DNA from: Clusia tigrina
Taxonomy: Eukaryota > Arthropoda > Insecta > Diptera > Clusiidae
NCBI GenBank assembly: GCA_920105625.2
Contig: CAKKTE020000328.1
Coordinates: 2,418,001 to 2,482,000, forward strand
Reading direction: 5' to 3'
DNA length: 64,000 nucleotides
Shown: positions 36,950 through 50,595 of the stretch, one piece after another
Layout: each line of letters begins with the position of its first letter
Numbering within the stretch: position 1 is the stretch's first letter
Translations under genes and position numbers: made by a program
The notes under the pieces: generated by a model
Databases searched by the model: none
What the model saw: the letters and a program-made list of their open reading frames with translations, nothing else
Told to the model about the DNA's origin: nothing

Positions 36950-39900
36950 GTTACAAGCATTTGTATGTTGCAAACTTTGATAGGTGTAGGACGTACCGTA
37001 TAGAAGTTAGGGCCATTTGAAGTTCCATCAGTGTTTGATTTTGGGACTCAAGGGTTGCATAGCTTTGAGCGATAACTTAAATTGACAAGAGGCTCGAGTA
37101 CTCTATTGTTAAAAAATTTCAAGGTTTTATGACGCTCCAGTAAAAAGTTACAAGCATTTGTATGTTGCAAACTTTGATAGGTGTAGGACGTACCGTATAG
37201 AAGTAAGAGCCATTTGAAGTTTTATCAGTGTTTGATTTGGGACTCAAGGGTAGCATTGCTTTGAGCGATAACTTAAATTGACAAGTGACTCGAGTACTTT
37301 ATTGTTACAAAATTTCAAGGTTTTATGACGCTCCAGTAAAAAGTTACAAGCATTTGTATGTTGCAAACTTTGATAGGTGTAGGACGTACCGTATAGAAGT
37401 TAGGGCCATTTGAAGTTTTATCAATGTTTGATTTGGGACTCAAGGGTAGCATAGCTTTGAGCGATAGCTTAAATTGACAAGAGGCTCGAGTACTTTATTG
37501 TTACAAAATTTCAAGGTTTTATGACGCTCCAGTAAAAAGTTACAAACATTTGTATGTTGCAAACTTTGATAGGTGTAGGACGTACCGTATAGAAGTTAGG
37601 GCCATTTGTAGTTTTATCAGTGTTTGATTTGGGACTCAAAGGTAGCATAGCTTTGAGCGATGGCTTAAATTGACAAGAGGCTCGAGTACTTTATTGTTAC
37701 AAAATTTCAAGGTTTTATGACGCTCCAGTAAATAGTTACAAGCATTTGTATGTTGCAAACTTTGATAGGTGTAGGACGTACCGTATAGAAGTAAGGGCCA
37801 TTTGAAGTTTTATCAGTGTTTGATTTGGGACTCAACGGTAGCATTGCTTTGAGCGATAACTTAAATTGACAAGAGACTCAAGTACTTTATTGTTACAAAA
37901 TTTGAAGGTTTTATGACGCTCCAGTAAAAAGTTACAAGCATTTGTATGTTGCAAACTTTGATAGGTGTAGGACGTACCGTATATAAGTTAGGGCCATTTG
38001 AAGTTCCATCAGTGTTTGATTTTGGGACTCAAGGGTAGCATAGCTTTGAGCGATAACTTAAATTGACAAGAGGCTCGAGTAATCTATTGTTAAAAAATTT
38101 CAAGGTTTTATGACGCTCCAGTAAAAAGTTACAAGCATTTGTATGTTGCAACCTTTGATAGGTGTAGGACGTACCGTATAGAAGTAAGGGCCCTTTGAAG
38201 TTTTATCAGTGTTTGATTTGGGACTCAAGGGTAGCATACCTTTGACCGATAGCTTAAATTGACAAGAGGCTCGAGTACTTTATTGTTACAAAATTTGAAG
38301 GTTTTATGACGCTCCAGTAAAAAGTTACAAGCATTTGTATGTTGCAAACTTTGATAGGTGTAGGACGTACCGTATAGAAGTTAGGGCCATTTGAAGTTCC
38401 ATCAGTGTTTGATTTTGGGACTCAAGGGTTGCATAGCTTTGAGCGATAACTTAAATTGACAAGAGGCTCGAGTACTCTATTGTTAAAAAATTTCAAGGTT
38501 TTATGACGCTCCAGTAAAAAGTTACAAGCATTTGTATGTTGCAAACTTTGATAGGTGTAGGACGTACCGTATAGAAGTAAGAGCCATTTGAAGTTTTATC
38601 AGTGTTTGATTTGGGACTCAAGGGTAGCATTGCTTTGAGCGATAACTTAAATTGACAAGTGACTCGAGTACTTTATTGTTACAAAATTTCAAGGTTTTAT
38701 GACGCTCCAGTAAAAAGTTACAAGCATTTGTATGTTGCAAACTTTGATAGGTGTAGGACGTACCGTATAGAAGTTAGGGCCATTTGAAGTTTTATCAATG
38801 TTTGATTTGGGACTCAAGGGTAGCATAGCTTTGAGCGATAGCTTAAATTGACAAGAGGCTCGAGTACTTTATTGTTACAAAATTTCAAGGTTTTATGACG
38901 CTCCAGTAAAAAGTTACAAACATTTGTATGTTGCAAACTTTGATAGGTGTAGGACGTACCGTATAGAAGTTAGGGCCATTTGTAGTTTTATCAGTGTTTG
39001 ATTTGGGACTCAAAGGTAGCATAGCTTTGAGCGATGGCTTAAATTGACAAGAGGCTCGAGTACTTTATTGTTACAAAATTTCAAGGTTTTATGACGCTCC
39101 AGTAAATAGTTACAAGCATTTGTATGTTGCAAACTTTGATAGGTGTAGGACGTACCGTATAGAAGTAAGGGCCATTTGAAGTTTTATCAGTGTTTGATTT
39201 GGGACTCAACGGTAGCATTGCTTTGAGCGATAACTTAAATTGACAAGAGACTCAAGTACTTTATTGTTACAAAATTTGAAGGTTTTATGACGCTCCAGTA
39301 AAAAGTTACAAGCATTTGTATGTTGCAAACTTTGATAGGTGTAGGACGTACCATATAGATGTTAGGGCCATTTGAAGTTTTATCAGTGTTTGATTTGGGA
39401 CTCAAGGGTAGCATACCTTTGACCGATAGCTTAAATTGACAAGAGGCTCGAGTACTTTATTGTTACAAAATTTGAAGGTTTTATGACGCTCCAGTAAAAA
39501 GTTACAAGCATTTGTATGTTGCAAACTTTGATAGGTGTAGGACGTACCGTATAGAAGTTAGGGCCATTTGAAGTTCCATCAGTGTTTGATTTTGGGACTC
39601 AAGGGTTGCATAGCTTTGAGCGATAACTTAAATTGACAAGAGGCTCGAGTACTCTATTGTTAAAAAATTTCAAGGTTTTATGACGCTCCAGTAAAAAGTT
39701 ACAAGCATTTGTATGTTGCAAACTTTGATAGGTGTAGGACGTACCGTATAGAAGTAAGAGCCATTTGAAGTTTTATCAGTGTTTGATTTGGGACTCAAGG
39801 GTAGCATTGCTTTGAGCGATAACTTAAATTGACAAGTGACTCGAGTACTTTATTGTTACAAAATTTCAAGGTTTTATGACGCTCCAGTAAAAAGTTACAA

Positions 39901-42900
39901 GCATTTGTATGTTGCAAACTTTGATAGGTGTAGGACGTACCGTATAGAAGTTAGGGCCATTTGAAGTTTTATCAATGTTTGATTTGGGACTCAAGGGTAG
40001 CATAGCTTTGAGCGATAGCTTAAATTGACAAGAGGCTCGAGTACTTTATTGTTACAAAATTTCAAGGTTTTATGACGCTCCAGTAAAAAGTTACAAACAT
40101 TTGTATGTTGCAAACTTTGATAGGTGTAGGACGTACCGTATAGAAGTTAGGGCCATTTGTAGTTTTATCAGTGTTTGATTTGGGACTCAAAGGTAGCATA
40201 GCTTTGAGCGATGGCTTAAATTGACAAGAGGCTCGAGTACTTTATTGTTACAAAATTTCAAGGTTTTATGACGCTCCAGTAAATAGTTACAAGCATTTGT
40301 ATGTTGCAAACTTTGATAGGTGTAGGACGTACCGTATAGAAGTAAGGGCCATTTGAAGTTTTATCAGTGTTTGATTTGGGACTCAACGGTAGCATTGCTT
40401 TGAGCGATAACTTAAATTGACAAGAGACTCAAGTACTTTATTGTTACAAAATTTGAAGGTTTTATGACGCTCCAGTAAAAAGTTACAAGCATTTGTATGT
40501 TGCAAACTTTGATAGGTGTAGGACGTACCGTATATAAGTTAGGGCCATTTGAAGTTCCATCAGTGTTTGATTTTGGGACTCAAGGGTAGCATAGCTTTGA
40601 GCGATAACTTAAATTGACAAGAGGCTCGAGTAATCTATTGTTAAAAAATTTCAAGGTTTTATGACGCTCCAGTAAAAAGTTACAAGCATTTGTATGTTGC
40701 AACCTTTGATAGGTGTAGGACGTACCGTATAGAAATAAGGGCCCTTTGAAGTTTTATCAGTGTTTGATTTGGGACTCAAGGGTAGCATACCTTTGACCGA
40801 TAGCTTAAATTGACAAGAGGCTCGAGTACTTTATTGTTACAAAATTTGAAGGTTTTATGACGCTCCAGTAAAAAGTTACAAGCATTTGTATGTTGCAAAC
40901 TTTGATAGGTGTAGGACGTACCGTATAGAAGTTAGGGCCATTTGAAGTTCCATCAGTGTTTGATTTTGGGACTCAAGGGTTGCATAGCTTTGAGCGATAA
41001 CTTAAATTGACAAGAGGCTCGAGTACTCTATTGTTAAAAAATTTCAAGGTTTGATGACGCTCCAGTAAAAAGTTACAAGCATTTGTATGTTGCAAACTTT
41101 GATAGGTGTAGGACGTACCGTATAGAAGTAAGGGCCATTTGAAGTTTTATCAGTGTTTGATTTGGGACTCAAGGGTAGCATTGCTTTGAGCGATAACTTA
41201 AATTGACAAGTGACTCGAGTACTTTATTGTTACAAAATTTCAAGGTTTTATGACGCTCCAGTAAAAAGTTACAAGCATTTGTATGTTGCAAACTTTGATA
41301 GGTGTAGGACGTACCGTATAGAAGTTAGGGCCATTTGAAGTTTTATCAATGTTTGATTTGGGACTCAAGGGTAGCATAGCTTTGAGCGATAGCTTAAATT
41401 GACAAGAGGCTCGAGTACTTTATTGTTACAAAATTTCAAGGTTTTATGACGCTCCAGTAAAAAGTTACAAACATTTGTATGTTGCAAACTTTGATAGGTG
41501 TAGGACGTACCATATAGAAGTAAGGGCCATTTGAAGTTTTATCAGTGTTTGATTTGGGACTCAACGGTAGCATTGCTTTGAGCGATAACTTAAATTGACA
41601 AGAGACTCAAGTACTTTATTGTTACAAAATTTCAAGGTTTTATGACGCTCCAGTAAAAAGTTACAAGCATTTGTATGTTGCAACCTTTGATAGGTGTAGG
41701 ACGTACCGTATAGAAATAAGGGCCCTTTGAAGTTTTATCAGTGTTTGATTTGGGACTCAAGGGTAGCATACCTTTGACCGATAGCTTAAATTGACAAGAG
41801 GCTCGAGTACTTTATTGTTACAAAATTTGAAGGTTTTATGACGCTCCAGTAAAAAGTTACAAGCATTTGTATGTTGCAAACTTTGATAGGTGTAGGACGT
41901 ACCGTATAGAAGTTAGGGCCATTTGAAGTTCCATCAGTGTTTGATTTTGGGACTCAAGGGTTGCATAGCTTTGAGCGATAACTTAAATTGACAAGAGGCT
42001 CGAGTACTCTATTGTTAAAAAATTTCAAGGTTTTATGACGCTCCAGTAAAAAGTTACAAGCATTTGTATGTTGCAAACTTTGATAGGTGTAGGACGTACC
42101 GTATAGAAGTAAGAGCCATTTGAAGTTTTATCAGTGTTTGATTTGGGACTCAAGGGTAGCATTGCTTTGAGCGATAACTTAAATTGACAAGTGACTCGAG
42201 TACTTTATTGTTACAAAATTTCAAGGTTTTATGACGCTCCAGTAAAAAGTTACAAGCATTTGTATGTTGCAAACTTTGATAGGTGTAGGACGTACCGTAT
42301 AGAAGTTAGGGCCATTTGAAGTTTTATCAATGTTTGATTTGGGACTCAAGGGTAGCATAGCTTTGAGCGATAGCTTAAATTGACAAGAGGCTCGAGTACT
42401 TTATTGTTACAAAATTTCAAGGTTTTATGACGCTCCAGTAAAAAGTTACAAACATTTGTATGTTGCAAACTTTGATAGGTGTAGGACGTACCGTATAGAA
42501 GTTAGGGCCATTTGTAGTTTTATCAGTGTTTGATTTGGGACTCAAAGGTAGCATAGCTTTGAGCGATGGCTTAAATTGACAAGAGGCTCGAGTACTTTAT
42601 TGTTACAAAATTTCAAGGTTTTATGACGCTCCAGTAAATAGTTACAAGCATTTGTATGTTGCAAACTTTGATAGGTGTAGGACGTACCGTATAGAAGTAA
42701 GGGCCATTTGAAGTTTTATCAGTGTTTGATTTGGGACTCAACGGTAGCATTGCTTTGTGCGATAACTTAAATTGACAAGAGACTCAAGTACTTTATTGTT
42801 ACAAAATTTGAAGGTTTTATGACGCTCCAGTAAAAAGTTACAAGCATTTGTATGTTGCAAACTTTGATAGGTGTAGGACGTACCGTATATAAGTTAGGGC

Positions 42901-43034
42901 CATTTGAAATTCCATCAGTGTTTGATTTTGGGACTCAAGGGTAGCATAGCTTTGAGCGATAACTTAAATTGACAAGAGGCTCGAGTACTCTATTGTTAAA
43001 AAATTTCAAGGTTTTATGACGCTCCAGTAAAAAG
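36950..43034. repeat. 13-monomer higher-order repeat (~2.55 kb) with 7 + 6 substructure
   Basis: The diagnostic monomer with CCATCAGTGTTTGATTTTGG (one extra T, 197 bp) occurs at 37037, 38018, 38411, 39588, 40569, 40962, 41943 and 42924. Copy 1 is 36950-39500 (2551 bp). Copy 2 is 39501-41855 and is one monomer shorter. A partial third copy follows. The GGGTTGCATAGC monomer at 37037, 38411, 39588, 40962 and 41943 divides each copy into 7- and 6-monomer halves (5 in copy 2). Companion variants recur in order: AAGTAAGAGCC, ACAAACATTTG, CAAAGGTAGC, GTAAATAG, CAACGGTAGC, CGTATATAAG and GCAACCTTTG. A looser relative starts at 34404. Confidence 0.85.
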
Positions 43035-46000
43035 TTACAAGCATTTGTATGTTGCAACCTTTGATAGGTGTAGGACGTACCGTATAGAAGTAAGAGCCAT
43101 TTGAAGTTTTATCAGTGTTTGATTTGGGACTCCAGGGTAGCATTGCTTTGAGCGATAACTTAAATTGACATGTGACTCGAGTACTTTATTGTTACAAAAT
43201 TTCAAGGTTTTATGACGCTCCAGTAAAAAGTTACAAGCATTTATATGTTGCAAACTTTGATAGGTGTAGGACGTACCGTATAGAAGTAAGGGCCATTTGA
43301 AGTTTTATCAGTGTTTGATTTGGGACTCAAGGGTAGCATAGCTTTGAGCGATAGCTTAAATTGACAAGAGGCTCGAGTACTTTATTGTTACAAAATTTCA
43401 AGGTTTTATGACGCTCCAGTAAAAAGTTACAATCATTTGTAAGTTGCAAACTTTGATAGGTGTAGGACGTACCGTATAGAAGTTAGGGCCATTTGTAGTT
43501 TTATCAGTGTTTGATTTGGGACTCAAGGGTAGCATAGCTTTGAGCGATGGCTTAAATTGACAAGAGGCTCGAGTACTTTATTGTTAGAAAATTTCAAGGT
43601 TTTATGACGCTCCAGTAAATAGTTACAAACATTTGTATGTTGCAAACTTTGATAGGTGTAGGACGTACCGTATAGAAGTAAGGGCCATTTGAAGCTTTAT
43701 CAGTGTTTGATTTGGGACTCAACGGTAGCATTGCTTTGAGCGATAACTTAAATTGACAAGAGACTCAAGTACTTTATTGTTACAAAATTTGAAGGTTTTA
43801 TCACGCTCCAGTAAAAAGTTACAAGCATTTGCATGATGCAAACTTTGATAGGTGTTGGACGTACCGTATAGAAGTAAGGGCCATTTGAAGTTTTATCAGT
43901 GTTTGATTTGGAACTCAAGGGTAGCATAGCTTTGAGCGATAGCTTAAATTGACAAGAGGCTCGAGTACTTTATTGTTACAAAATTTCAAGGTTTTATGAC
44001 GCTCCAGTAAAAAGTTACAATCATTTGTATGTTGCAAACTTTGCTAGGTGTAGGACGTAACGTATAGAAGTTAGGGCCCTTTGTAGTTTTATCAGTGTTT
44101 GATTTGGGACTCAAGGGTAGCATAGCTTTGAGCGATGGCTTAAATTGAAAAGAGGCTCGAGTACTCTATTGTTAAAAAATTTCAAGGTTTTATGACGCTC
44201 CAGTAAAAAGTTACAAGCATTTGTATGTTGCAAACTTTGATAGGTGTATGACGTACCGTATAGAAGTAAGGGCCATTTGAAGTTTTATCAGTGTTTGATT
44301 TGGGACTCAAGGGTAGCATTGCTTTGAGCGATAACTTAAATTGACAAGTGACTCGAGTACTTTATTGTTACAAAATTTCAAGGTTTTATGACGCTCCAGT
44401 AAAAAGTTACAAACATTTGTATGTTGCAAACTTTGATAGGTGTAGGACGTACCGTATAGAAGTAAGGGCAATTGGAAGTTTTATCAGTGTTTGAATTGGG
44501 ACTCAAGGGTAGCATAGCTTTGAGCGATAGCTTAAATTGACAAGAGGCTCGAGTACTTTATTGTTACAAAATTTCAAGGTTTTATGACGCTCCAGTAAAA
44601 AGTTACAATCATTTGTATGTTGCAAACTTTGATAGGTGTAGGACGTACCGTATAGAAGTTAAGGCCATTTGTAGTTTTATCAGTGTTTGATTTGGGACTC
44701 AAGGGTAGCATAGCTTTGAGCGATGGCTTAAATTGACAAGAGGCTCGATTACTTTATTGTTACAAAATTTCAAGGTTTTATGACGCTCCAGTAAATAGTT
44801 ACAAGCATTTGTATGTTGCAAACTTTGATAGGTGTAGGACGTACCGTATGGAAGTAAGGGCCCTTTGAAGTTTTATCAGTGTTTGATTTGGGACTCAAGG
44901 GTAGCATTGCTTTGAGCGATAACTTAAATTGACAAGTGACTCGAGTACTTTATTGTTACAAAATTTCAAGGTTTAATGACGCTCAAGTAAAAAGTTACAA
45001 GCATTTGTATGTTGCAAACTTTGATAAGTGTAGGACGTACCGTATAGAAGTAAGGGCCTCTTGAAGTTTTATCAGTGTTTGATTTGGGACTCAAGGGTAG
45101 CATAGCTTTGAGCGATAGCTTAAATTGACAAGAGGCTCGAGTACTTTATTGTTACAAAATTTCAAGGTTTTATGACGCTCCAATAAAAAGTTACAAGCAT
45201 TTGTATGTTGCAAACTTTGATAGGTGTAGGACGTACCGTATAGAAGTAAGGGCCATTTGAAGTTTTATCAGTGTTTGATTTGGGACTCAAGGGTAGCATT
45301 GCTTTGAGCGATAACTTAAATTGACAAGTGACTCGAGTACTTTATTGTTACAAAATTTCAAGGTTTTATGACGCTCCAGTAAAAAGTTACAAGCATTTGT
45401 ATGTTGCAAACTTTGATAGGTGTAGGACGTACCGTATAGAAGTAAGGGCCATTTTAAGTTTTATCAGTGTTTGATTTGGGACTCAAGGGTAGCATTTTTT
45501 GAGCGAAAACTTAAATTGACAAGAGACTCGAGTACTTTATTGTTACAAAATTTGAAGGTTTTATGACGCTCCAGTAAAAAGTTACAAGCATTTGTATGTT
45601 GCAAACTTTGATAGGTGTAGGACGTACCGTATAGAAGTTAGGGTCATTTGAAGTTTTATCAGTGTTTGATTTGGGACTCAAGGGTAGCATAGCTTTGAGG
45701 AGATAACTTAAATTGACAAGATGCTCGAGTACTTTATTGTTACAAAATTTCAAGGTTTTATGACGCTCCAGTAAAAAGTTACAAGCATTTGTATGTTGCA
45801 AACTTTGATAGGTGTAGGACGTACCGTATAGAAGTAAGGGCCATTTGAAGTTTTATCAGTGTTTGATTTGGGACTCAAGGGTAGCATTGCTTTGAGCGAT
45901 AACTTAAATTGACAAGAGACTCGAGTACTTTATTGTTACAAAATTTTAAGGTTTTATGACGCTCCAGTAAAAAGTTACAAGCATTTGTATGTTGCAAACT

Positions 46001-46953
46001 TTGATAGGTGTAGGACGTACCGTATAGAAGTAAGGGCCATTTGAAGTTTTATCAGTGTTTGATTTGGGACTCAAGGGTAGCATAGCTTTGAGCGATAGCT
46101 TAAATTGACAAGAGGCTCGAGTAGTTTATTGTTACAAAATTTCAAGGTTTTATGACGCTCTAGTAGAAAGTTACAAGCATTTGTATGTTGCAAACTTTGA
46201 TAGGTGTAGGACGTACCGTATAGAAGTAAGGGCCATTTGAAGTTTTATCAGTGTTTGAATTGGGACTCAAGGGTAGCATTGCATTGAGCGAAAACTTAAA
46301 TTGACAAGAGACTCGAGTACTTTATTGTTACAAAATTTCAAGGTTTTATGACGCTCCAGTAAAAAGTTACAAGCATTTGTATGTTGCAAACTTTGATAGG
46401 TGTAGGACGTACCGTATAGAAGTAAGGGCCATTTGAAGTTTTATCAGTGTTTGATTTGGGACTCAAGGGTAGCATTGCTTTGAGCGATAACTTAAATTGA
46501 CAAGAGACTCGAGTACTTTATTGTTACAAAATTTGAAGGTTTTATGACGCTCCAGTAAAAAGTTACAAGCATTTGTATGTTGCAAACTTTGATAGGTGTA
46601 GGACGTACCGTATAGAAGTTAGGGCCATTTGCAGTTTTATCAGTGTTTGATTTGGGACTCAAGGGTAGCATAGCTTTGAGCGATGGCTTAAATTGACAAG
46701 AGGCTCGATTACTTTATTTTTACAAAATTTCAAGGTTTTATGATGCTCCAGTAAATAGTTACAAGCATTTGTATGTTGCAAACTTTGATAGGTGTAGGAC
46801 GTACCGTATGGAAGTAAGGGCCATTTGAAGTTTTATCAGTGTTTGATTTGGGACTCAAGGGTAGCATTGCTTTGCGCGATAACTTAAATTGACAAGTGAC
46901 TCGAGTACTTTATTGTTACAAAATTTCAAGGTTTTATGACGCTCCAGTAAAAA

Positions 46954-47149
46954 GTTACAAGCATTTGTATGTTGCAAACTTTGATAGGTGTAGGACGTAC
47001 CGTATAGAAGTAAGGGCCATTTGAAGTTTTATCAGTGTTTGATTTGGGACTCAAGGGTAGCATTGCTTTGAGCGATAACTTAAATTGACAAGAGACTCGA
47101 GTACTTTATTGTTACAAAATTTGAAGGTTTTATGACGCTCCAGTAAAAA
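46954..47149 (+). repeat. Representative 196-bp satellite monomer
   Basis: A near-consensus unit, given to fix the phase (base 1 is the G of GTTACAAGCATTTG). Landmarks in the unit are: GTTACAA at 1-7; ACGTACCGTATAG around 42-54; TTTGAAGTTTTATC around 67-80; the arm CTCAA at 97-101 facing TTGAG at 115-119 (a short dyad, 13-nt loop); overlapping XhoI (CTCGAG, 143-148) and ScaI (AGTACT, 147-152) sites; a second GTTACAA at 158-164; and GACGCTCCAG at 181-190. The next unit starts at 47150. There are no conserved protein-coding features. Confidence 0.95.
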
Positions 47150-47933
47150 GTTACAAGCATTTGTATGTTGCAAACTTTGATAGGTGTAGGACGTACCGTA
47201 TAGAAGTTAGGGCCATTTGCAGTTTTATCAGTGTTTGATTTGGGACTCAAGGGTAGCATAGCTTTGAGCGATGGCTTAAATTGACAAGAGGCTCGAGTAC
47301 TTTATTGTTACAAAATTTCAAGGTTTTATGACGCTCCAGTAAATAGTTACAATCATTTGTATGTTGCAAACTTTGATAGGTGTAGGACGTACCGTATAGA
47401 AGTTAGGGCCATTTGTAGTTTTATTAGTGTTTGATTTGGGACTCAAGGGTAGCATAGCTTTGAGCGATGGCTTAAATTGACAAGAGGCTCGATTACTTTA
47501 TTTTTACAAAATTTCAAGGTTTTATGATGCTCCAGTAAATAGTTACAAGCATTTGTATGTTGCAAACTTTGATAGGTGTAGGACGTACCGTATGGAAGTA
47601 AGGGCCATTTGAAGTTTTATCAGTGTTTGATTTGGGACTCAAGGGTAGCATTGCTTTGCGCGATAACTTAAATTGACAAGTGACTCGAGTACTTTATTGT
47701 TACAAAATTTCAAGGTTTTATGACGCTCCAGTAAAAAGTTACAAGCATTTGTATGTTGCAAACTTTGATAGGTGTAGGACGTACCGTATAGAAGTAAGGG
47801 CCATTTGAAGTTTTATCAGTGTTTGATTTGGGACTCAAGTGTAGCATTGCTTTGAGCGATAGCTTAAATTGACAAGAGGCTCGAGTACTTTATTGTTACA
47901 AAATTTCAAGGTTTTATGACGCTCCAATAAAAA

Positions 47934-48121
47934 GCTACAAGCATTTGTATGTTGCAAACTTTGATAGGTGTAGGACGTACCGTATAGAAGTAAGGGCCAT
48001 TTGAAGTTTTATCAGTGTTTGATTTGGGACTCAAGGGCTTTGAGCGATAACTTAAATTGACAAGTGACTCGAGTACTTTATTGTTACAAAATTTCAAGGT
48101 TTTATGACGCTCCAGTAAAAA
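47934..48121. repeat. Shortened monomer, 8-bp deletion (188 bp)
   Basis: Unit starts 47934 and 48122 are 188 bp apart. Near 48035 the text reads ACTCAAGGGCTTTGAGCG, so eight bases containing TAGCATT are missing. The missing piece is the loop of the CTCAA/TTGAG dyad, leaving the two arms only a few bases apart. Confidence 0.88.
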
Positions 48122-48710
48122 GTTACAAGCATTTGTATGTTGCAAACTTTGATAGGTGTAGGACGTACCGTATAGAAGTAAGGGCCATTTGAAGTTTTAT
48201 CAGTGTTTGATTTGGGCCTCAAGGGTAGCATTGCTTTGAGCGATAACTTAAATTGACAAGAGACTCGAGTACTTTATTGTTACAAAATTTGAAGGTTTTA
48301 TGACGCTCCAGTAAAAAGTTACAAGCATTTGTATGTTGCAAACTTTGATAGGTGTAGGACGTACCGTATAGAAGTTAGGGCCATTTGAAGTTTTATCAGT
48401 GTTTGATTTGGGACTCAAGGGTAGCATAGCTTTGAGGAGATAACTTAAATTGACAAGATGCTTGAGTACTTTATTGTTACAAAATTTCAAGGTTTTATGA
48501 CGCTCCAGTAAAAAGTTACAAGCATTTGTATGTTGCAAACTTTGATAGGTGTAGGACGTACCGTATAGAAGTAAGGGCCATTTGAAGTTTTATCAGTGTT
48601 TGATTTGGGACTCAAGGGTAGCATTGCTTTGAGCGATAACTTAAATTGACAAGAGACTCGAGTACTTTATTGTTACAAAATTTGAAGGTTTTATGACGCT
48701 CCAGTAAAAA

Positions 48711-49045
48711 CTTACAAGCATTTGTATGTTGCAAACTTTGATAGGTGTAGGACGTACCGTATAGAAGTAAGGGCCATTTGAAGTTTTATCAGTGTTTGAT
48801 TTGGGACTCAAGGGTAGCATTGCTTTGAGCGATAATTTAAATTGACAAGAGACTCGAGTACTTTATTGTTACAAAATTTGAAGGTGTAGGACGTACTGTA
48901 TAGAAGTTAGGGCCATTTGCAGTTTTATCAGTGTTTGAATTGGGACTCAAGGGTAGCATTGCTTTGAGCGATAACTTAAATTGACAAGTGATTCGAGTAC
49001 TTTATTGTTACAAAATTTCAAGGTTTTATGACGCTCCAGTAAAAA
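48711..49045. repeat. Monomer pair with a 57-bp deletion, copy 1 (335 bp)
   Basis: Two unit lengths occupy 335 bp instead of 392. At 48881-48890 the text AAGGTGTAGG joins AAGGT, from the end of one monomer, to the GTGTAGG region of the next, removing 57 bp. AGGT occurs at both ends of the removed segment, so the junction has 4-bp microhomology. The pair begins with the rare CTTACAAGC variant (G to C at unit base 1). Confidence 0.9.
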
Positions 49046-49436
49046 GTTACAAGCATTTGTATGTTGCAAACTTTGATAGGTGTAGGACGTACCGTATAGA
49101 AGTAAGGGCCATTTGAAGTTTTATCAGTGTTTGATTTGGGACTCAAGGTAGCATTGCTTTGAGCGATAACTTAAATTGACAAGAGACTCGAGTACTTTAT
49201 TGTTACAAAATTTGAAGGTTTTATGGCGCTCCAGTAAAAAGTTACAAGCATTTGTATGTTGCAAACTTTGATAGGTGTAGGACGTACCGTATAGAAGTTA
49301 GGGCCATTTGCAGTTTTATCAGTGTTTGATTTGGGACTCAAGGGTAGCATAGCTTTGAGCGATGGCTTAAATTGACAAGAGGCTCGAGTACTTTATTGTT
49401 ACAAAATTTCAAGGTTTTATGACGCTCCAGTAAATA

Positions 49437-49614
49437 GTTACAATCATTTGTATGTTGCAAACTTTGATAGGTGTAGGACGTACCGTATAGAAGTTAGGGC
49501 CATTTGTAGTTTTATTAGTGTTTGATTTGGGACTCAAGGGTAGCATAGCTTTGAGCGATGGCTTAAATTGACAAGAGGTTCGATTACTTTATTTTTATGA
49601 CGCTCCAGTAAATA
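49437..49614. repeat. Shortened monomer, 18-bp deletion (178 bp)
   Basis: Unit starts 49437 and 49615 are 178 bp apart. Near 49590 the T-run of CTTTATTTTTA joins directly to ATGACGCTCC, deleting the ACAAAATTTCAAGG segment plus a T-run. The flanking T-runs probably provided the homology. The neighbouring unit at 49615 is a full-length near-copy of the same variant. Confidence 0.88.
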
Positions 49615-50595
49615 GTTACAATCATTTGTATGTTGCAAACTTTGATAGGTGTAGGACGTACCGTATAGAAGTTAGGGCCATTTGTAGTTTTATTAGTGTT
49701 TGATTTGGGACTCAAGGGTAGCATAGCTTTGAGCGATGGCTTAAATTGACAAGAGGTTCGATTACTTTATTTTTACAAAATTTCAAGGTTTTATGATGCT
49801 CCAGTAAATAGTTACAAGCATTTGTATGTTGCAAACTTTGATAGGTGTAGGACGTACCGTATGGAAGTAAGGGCCATTTGAAGTTTTATCAGTGTTTGAT
49901 TTGGGACTCAAGGGTAGCATTGCTTTGCGCGATAACTTAAATTGACAAGTGACTCGAGTACTTTATTGTTACAAAATTTCAAGGTTTTATGACGCTCCAG
50001 TAAAAAGTTACAAGCATTTGTATGTTGCAAACTTTGATAGGTGTAGGACGTACCGTATAGAAGTAAGGGCCATTTGAAGTTTTATCAGTGTTTGATTTGG
50101 GACTCAAGGGTAGCATAGCTTTGAGCGATAGCTTAAATTGACAAGAGGCTCGAGTACTTTATTGTTACAAAATTTCAAGGTTTTATGACGCTCCAATAAA
50201 AAGTTACAAGCATTTGTATGTTGCAAACTTTGATAGGTGTAGGACGTACCTTATAGAAGTTAGGGCCATTTGAAGTTTTATCAGTGTTTGATTTGGGACT
50301 CAAGGGTAGCATAGCTTTGAGTAGATAACTTAAATTGACAAGATGCTCGAGTACTTTATTGTTACAAAATTTCAAGGTTTTATGACGCTCCAGTAAAAAG
50401 TTACAAGCATTTGTATGTTGAAAACTTTGATAGGTGTAGGACATACCGTATAGAAGTAAGGGCCATTTGAAGTTTTATCAGTGTTTGATTTGGGACTCAA
50501 GGGTAGCATTGCTTTGAGCGATAACTTAAATTGATAAGAGACTCGAGTACTTTATTGTTACAAAATTTGAAGGTTTTATGACGCTCCAGTAAAAA

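Noticed and set aside
46954..47149. CENP-B box-like motif in the monomer
   Set aside because: No match to the TTCG-N4-A-N2-CGGG pattern was found in the consensus on either strand by eye, so no centromere protein site is claimed.
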